Below, one piece after another: positions 56,585 through 64,000 of a stretch of 64,000 nucleotides of DNA. The notes below the pieces were generated by a model. The model ran no database searches and was not told the DNA's origin. It was given only the letters and a program-made list of their open reading frames with translations. The stretch's first letter is position 1. The number at the start of each line of letters is the position of its first letter. Source of the DNA: Amylostereum areolatum (Eukaryota > Basidiomycota > Agaricomycetes > Russulales > Stereaceae); the NCBI GenBank assembly GCA_012932865.1, contig SAXG01000049.1, positions 186,001 through 250,000 of the forward strand. The letters are read 5' to 3'. The translations under genes were made by a program, and so were the position numbers.

Positions 56585-58739
56585 TTAGTGATCTCCCTTA
56601 CCAGCCCTTCGCAAGACAGGACCGAACTTGTAGAACACGAACGGGGCGGGACATCCAATGACGAGGCATATGAGCGCCAACAGAGTGTTTCCCCATCCTA
56701 AACGCAGTATTAGGAGCAGTCGGAATTGTCGCTGATGTACCGACGATGAGTAGGCACGTACCATCTCCCAGATTGCCGTACAGCTTATCTGCGAACAGGG
56801 GGAACCCAAACCCGGCCAAGGCGCGAAATGAAGTGACGCCTGCGATGGCGCTGGCGGCATATACGGCATACGAGTCAACCTAGATTATGGGGGATGGTGA
56901 GTTATGAGCCTGGGAACGAAGCTGCGCGACGTACAAGATAAGTTTGGATACACGTCCAGTTGCCTCCTATGCCGACGGAGAAAATAAACACGCCTAGGTC
57001 AGGAAGGATCCAATGTGTGTGTGCTTGCACCGTCCATCCATAAATGAGCAGTCCGACCGGTAACGTTGTTGCGGTCACCATGAGAAGCGGAAGTCTATGC
57101 ATAAATGATAAGTAAACGTGAAGGCGTTTGTGATAACCCCATACCGCATCTCAGGCGTCCCGACCCCGCCGTTTTTTTCCTTGAGCCTTCGATATGTCGC
57201 ATTGAGTACTCGCGCGCCGATTTGTCCACCCACTGAATGTGAATGAGTGTATAATAAGCACGTGGCATAGAATGATACCTACCGGTGGAACCGAGCGCGA
57301 TCGACAAGTAGTGAAGACCCGCAATGCCCGAGCTTTCGCCATATTGCTTAGTGAAAACCTCCACGAAGAGCGTGAGTGTTAGATAGAGTAGTCCATAGAG
57401 CACAGCCATGTAGAGCGCGAAAACTTGGACGATCGGCTCAGTGGCAAGAAACACAAACGGCTTGACCATGCCGCGCATGAGTACGTCCGTCCAGCGGCGC
57501 TTGGGGACAACGGGTTCTTCCAAGACGCCCTTCTCACTTTTCCGTAACTTGATCACCCGCCGTTTCAGAATCTCTGGACCATACGTCTCTCGAAGTGTGA
57601 GCTAGTATACCGATCATCAGGATATGACCGTGCGAAGAGGCTGACCCAGTGCTTACGAAGGCCACGATCTGAAGCACAGCGTCGGCAATGCTGACGCTCC
57701 AGAACACCCACTGCCATTTGCTCTTCTCGGCGATCCATCCACCAACCAACGGCCCTGTCGCGGGACCTACCTGTGAAGGAGAGAACATCGACGACTTTGG
57801 ATAGGACCTTCAAAGCTAAAATCGGCACACGTACCAGTGGCGCGAGGCTATAGGCACTCATTGCCATCCCACGCTCCTACATACGATCACGGTAAGCGAT
57901 GCATGAAATAGACAAAAATAAGGCCCTTACCTCTGGAGCCCATAGATCTCCGACTACAGCACCCCCTACGGACTGTGGAGCTGCGCCCCCGAGACCTGCG
58001 AGGAATCGAAACACCAGCATTTGCCCCGGTGTCTTCGCGAATGCACAAGCAGTGTTGAATACTATTGGCCGCGAATGAAAATATAATTTAAGACCGGAGA
58101 TGAAAGGACGTACTCAAAAAGAAGATGTTCGATATCTGAAGAATGGGAAGCCGACCGAAGAGCTCGCTCAAGGGCCCCCAGAACAGTGGACCGATGGCGT
58201 ACGCGAGGACGAAAATAGAAAGAGACATGTTCTCCAGGATAGACCCCGGCGTGATGTTCAAATCCGCGGATATGGCGGGGAGAGACGGCGAAGGTATCGA
58301 CGAAGCGACGGGACTAGTGGAAGGATCGACATTAATTACTGCAATGTACATACGAGGGAAGAACATACCTAATGAAGGTGAACAAACTGACGATGAGTGT
58401 GACAGTCCATCGTCGTCGATCAACCCAGTTCCTTGGGTTATCCGGGTCGGCGGGGCCATTCCAAGATACTGGTAAAATACCCGTAGGGGAGGTGGAGGAG
58501 GAACTGAGAAAGGTGGACTCGGCACCATGGAGTGGTAACGGTGACTTAGTAGAGTCGCCGGGCAAGAGGCCCTTCTCGACGTCACCAAACGTCACAGAAG
58601 TCGTTGACGGTGCATCCAATGTTGACTGAGCTGGCGAGGGAGATGGGGCGTCGCCCAGGCTTGTGGTCGATTGCAAAGTGTCGTTCGAGGCACGTAGATC
58701 TGAGGTTGCGTGGTGCTTGTTCTTGATGTTGTCAGTCAT
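56585..58739 (-). CDS. MFS drug/polyamine transporter, DHA1 type
   Basis: Twelve-TM proton antiporter family of the plasma membrane (Tpo1/Flr1-like). Start ATG 58739. A disordered Ser/Thr/Pro N-terminus of about 90 residues leads to the DHA1 motif WNGPADPDNPRNWVDRRRW. The first helices follow, then FVLAYAIGPLFWGPLSELFGR (motif A region) and QMLVFRFLAGLGGAAPQSVGG. Motif C is VGPATGPLVGGWIAEKSKWQ with WVFW, and the second half begins LRETYGPEILKRR. The central loop has KRRWTDVLMRGMVKPF. Later helices include VQVFALYMAVLYGLLYLTL, ATTLPVGLLIYGWTVQ, GVFIFSVGIGGNWTCIQTYLVD and SAIAGVTSFRALAGFGFPLF. The protein ends APFVFYKFGPVLRRAGKGDH at 56585. About ten introns. Substrate unknown. Nothing looks broken. 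Confidence 0.92.
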
Positions 58740-61416
58740 GGATAGAAATCACAAAGTCTAGGGAAGATGAGTTATGTGTGCAGGGGGAGGAGTGGGTTGG
58801 TAGTATTGAAAGTAGCGAAAGATGGGGGGGACTCGAGGCCTTGCGATGTAGGCACCCTACAGGTACTTCTCGTCATTGGCAGTACTATAAGCACGGATTT
58901 TGTGCACACGGTCAAGCTGCTGCCTTCGGATGGAGCGCGATTATTGGCAAGCGGGATGCCGCAGTGGCCCTGGGATTAACTTTGGAAAGCGTCTACAAAC
59001 GATAAGCCAAGAGTTTTCGGGGTCTATCGGAAAGCAAAGAAGCGATACGAAGGGGATTTGGGATGTGACCCGGATTCGAGCAAAACAGACGAGCTGGTAC
59101 GCCATCGTCTGGGAGCCAGGGTATCGGTGCCTTTCGACTAGGAGGAATGCGATTGGTGCTCGCAACAGACTTGGGATGCCGTCAAAAGAACCAAGGGCGA
59201 CGGACTTCCATGCGCGAGAGCGCGGGGGGCGAATCACAGAGGTCCCTGCCTGGGATGTCGCAGATAGAGTGGATAGGCGTCATTGGCGACGGGAGCGTGT
59301 GAAGACAAGGTCGTGTCTTGGTGTAAGGGAACGAAGAGAATATCGGTCAAAAACAAACGTGGGATGCCGAGGGCAAGAATGGGTGCGTGTGTGGGCTTGG
59401 TTCGATCTCCGCCGATCGTCTTCGACATCTGACGATACCAGCTTTTTTGGCTATGTCGCGAAAATTCGCAAGGTGGTGAAAAGTGCTAAACATGAGGTCA
59501 GTCTAGAGGTAAATTCGGATCAGACGTTCCCCACCCCTGTGAACATGGAGTGCTTAGCGTTCAGTTACGGAGGCCGACACTCCAGGAGAGGCTTAGGATG
59601 GTACCAATGGAGATTCAGAAACGGGGGTGCAAGCCGCAGGGAGCAAGGACGATGACGTTTGAAACAACGGCGGAATAGGCGGGACTAGTAGGCGTGTTGA
59701 ATGGGCCAACCAGGACGTAAAAACAGCCAGGGCGATCGCGGCGGCCATGGGTGACGGTAAGTATGGACTAGGCAGTGAGCTCGAGCTCGAGCGACTCTGA
59801 GAAAACCTGAGAAAACCCGCTCTCCGGCTTTCTGAGGTCCCGGCGGTTGCCGCGGTTCAATTCCGCCACCAAGGACCAAAGACCAAGGCGAACCCACGCC
59901 TTGCCCTGTGCTCCGCCACCATCCTCTCCCCTCATCTCCTCGCACTCCTTCGCTATCATTACAGACCCTGAAGATGACCCTTTTATCTCTTATATTTTTA
60001 CTCGCTGCCCCGTGGCGCTCGAATATTCATCGACTGGGCCCGGTCACAGCCTCCACGGTTTCGTGTTCAACGTTCAATGAGTTCGCACCGAGTTCGCCGT
60101 GGCCTTTTGGCCGCCTTGCCCTCAATTCTCTCCTGGAATCCGCCATGCCATCACCCATAACAGGTTTCAGCGCTCTCACATACCTGTCACAAGAACTCTT
60201 GCGTACGTCCCTCACCTCGCATCCTACAGGGTGCCGAAATGAATGCACCACCCCCAGCCGTAGCGATTATTTCCCGCGATGTGTCTTTGCGCAACCCATG
60301 ATAATTGAGAACTAGAAGACCCTCGTCTCTTTCGTGCTTAAACCGTGGGATAGTCTTGGCACTCGTCCATCCATTGGCGTGGGCGACGAACTTCCTTCTC
60401 GGCTTCTCCTTACCGTGGCTCTGGGAACTCCTTCCTTTCCCCTTATGCCATTGGACATTCGTGCCGGGTCTCAGTCCGTCGTATACCCTCACAGTGGCGC
60501 GTACAACAAGCGCTGTCTTCAGCCCTCTGGAGTTACTCAATTCGTTGTAAGCCCTCATCGATTCCCTAGAATTTCCCTGAACTGACAAACCATATCGCAC
60601 CAGGACGTAACCTTTGTCCTGACGAGTCGCCGCCCTAGATTTTCCAACGCTATCCGACATTCGGAATTGCTTCCAAATGCCACTCCTTCCTGAAGGTCCA
60701 GTTTCATACGCTACATGTCATGCTCCCTGTGGGAATACAGAAGCGCCATTATATTGATGACATGCTCGGTGCTGGTACCGACGCAGACGGACCTCCATGA
60801 GCCTCCGTGAGTCGCAGTCTTTGCGTCTTCTGTCATGCAGTTTCACGAACAAACGCTTGTGTCCACCCAGAATTCCCATGAGCATGTGTAACGGTGACGA
60901 CGATGGCATACAAATTCACGAGCTAACCACAACGTCTCAGTCGTCCATATCTCGGCGTGGCACGGCGTGGTGAAAAAATGTCAACATTGGCGCTATACTC
61001 GCAGTCTTCGACTGCGGAAGGGCAGCTGCATGCTCCTCGCAAAGTGGTTCCCCAGGCGGGTCCTTTTACCTGGTCGAACGCGACTTCTACCCGGGCTCGG
61101 AGGACTCCACGCGTCGTATTGGACGATTACAATTGAGGGTCCCATTTCTTTGATGTTGATCGTCATCCAGATCCACCTGGCACCGTGTTCTCGATAATGA
61201 TATCGCTTTGTTCACGCCACCTTGTTACCCGGGGTCTGGGCTCGCGAGGAAAGCCGTTTTTTCGACTATATTTCTGCCTCCGAGTGCAAGCACTCTCATC
61301 TGCCCAACCATACCCCTTTATCGCCGAACGTTTCTCTTATAAGAGGCTCCTCCCTCCCTTATTCGCAGTAATATTTCCCCTCCCCCACGTCCTATTCCGG
61401 CTCCTTGCCAATCATC
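58740..61416. other. Long region between the MFS gene and LEU4
   Basis: About 2.7 kb. The plus frame 58900-59655 (251 codons) starts at TTG and is purine-rich and unrecognised; I regard it as chance. Around 59973-60550 several plus-strand stretches look hydrophobic (MTLLSLIFLLAAPWRSNI at 59973; IVLALVHPLAWATNFLLGF near 60350), but they lie in different frames and cannot be spliced together convincingly. The last 150 bases before 61417 are T/C-rich and probably the LEU4 leader. Confidence 0.35.
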
Positions 61417-63696
<2,280 letters not shown>

Positions 63697-64000
63697 ATTC
63701 GCGGGTTCAGTGTGCTGTTGGTGGTAATGACGTCTCTTATTTTTTATGATACTAGACAGGGGTCGTGAACGATTGATGTACCTTATATGCATGAAGTTTC
63801 GTAGTTAGCCGCTCTGTACGATAGCACCTCTCCGTATAAAACATGCCTGGAATATGACAGAATCTTTCGGAACCTCAGTGCAACCCGGCGAGAAGCAGTG
63901 TTCAATAATGACTATTGCCCAACTATCGGGTCCAGTGGGATAGCTTTGTGAGCAGAGGCATCGAGACGCGGGTGTACATAGAGACTCTAAGTCTGCACGC
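63697..64000. other. 3' flank of LEU4
   Basis: About 300 bases to the window edge, AT-richer than the coding part and with no open frame of note. Presumably the LEU4 3' UTR and terminator. Confidence 0.5.

Noticed and set aside
58900..59655. 251-codon plus-strand frame
   Set aside because: It starts at TTG, has purine-rich composition, irregular residue use and no recognisable motif, and overlaps an equally open minus frame. Chance opening is more likely.

Overview
The window is nuclear DNA of a filamentous basidiomycete, most likely an Agaricomycete. Almost every gene is broken by many introns of about 50-60 nt, and the families fit: fungal peroxisomal ABC transporter, Erv29/SURF4, Enp2, Sec5, Med8, a WOPR regulator, an Agaricomycete-type MYND protein and a fungal multi-TM family. 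No rRNA, tRNA, CRISPR array or intact transposon was recognised. All gene models were joined by eye from open frames, splice-site motifs and family similarity, so internal exon edges are approximate while starts and stops were checked on the sequence.

Layout: 0.9-3.5 kb holds a mitochondrial-type acyl-CoA synthetase (-). 4.2-7.3 kb holds a tandem pair of multi-TM genes, the first apparently intact and the second a pseudogene. 8.5-10.5 kb is a B-type mitotic cyclin (-), and 11.3-14.2 kb a peroxisomal half ABC transporter (+). 14.9-16.9 kb is a GT18 glycosyltransferase (+) and 17.3-20.0 kb the ribosome-biogenesis factor ENP2 (+). 20.2-21.9 kb encodes an FN3-like/coiled-coil protein (-), divergent from the ER cargo receptor ERV29/SURF4 (22.4-23.7 kb, +). 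A 4-kb stretch without a convincing gene follows. 27.7-29.1 kb is a Gti1/Pac2 (WOPR) transcription factor (-). 30.5-33.0 kb is a DNAJC11-like J protein (-), divergent from exocyst SEC5 (33.3-36.9 kb, +), which converges on RMD1/RMND1 (37.2-39.0 kb, -).

After a small ORF at 40.2 kb come a MYND-finger protein (41.9-44.0 kb, +), an unusual inverted-repeat/G-rich structure (44.2-44.9 kb), MED8 (45.0-45.75 kb, +), a degenerate APH-like protein (45.8-46.9 kb, -), an ABM-like dimeric-barrel protein (47.4-48.2 kb, +) and a membrane-anchored disordered repeat protein (48.6-52.2 kb, -). 52-56.5 kb is gene-poor. 56.6-58.7 kb is a DHA1-type MFS transporter (-) and 61.4-63.7 kb is 2-isopropylmalate synthase LEU4 (+).

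The genes look like ordinary housekeeping neighbours rather than one pathway cluster. Two proteins relate to fatty-acid activation and transport (the acyl-CoA synthetase and the ABCD transporter), two to secretion (Erv29 and Sec5) and two to mitochondria (DNAJC11 and RMD1). I did not find a clear new multi-gene system. The best leads are the inverted G-rich repeat next to MED8, the ABCD transporter without its switch histidine, the decayed twin of the tandem TM genes, the two GC-AG introns, and the repeat-rich membrane protein at 48.6-52.2 kb.
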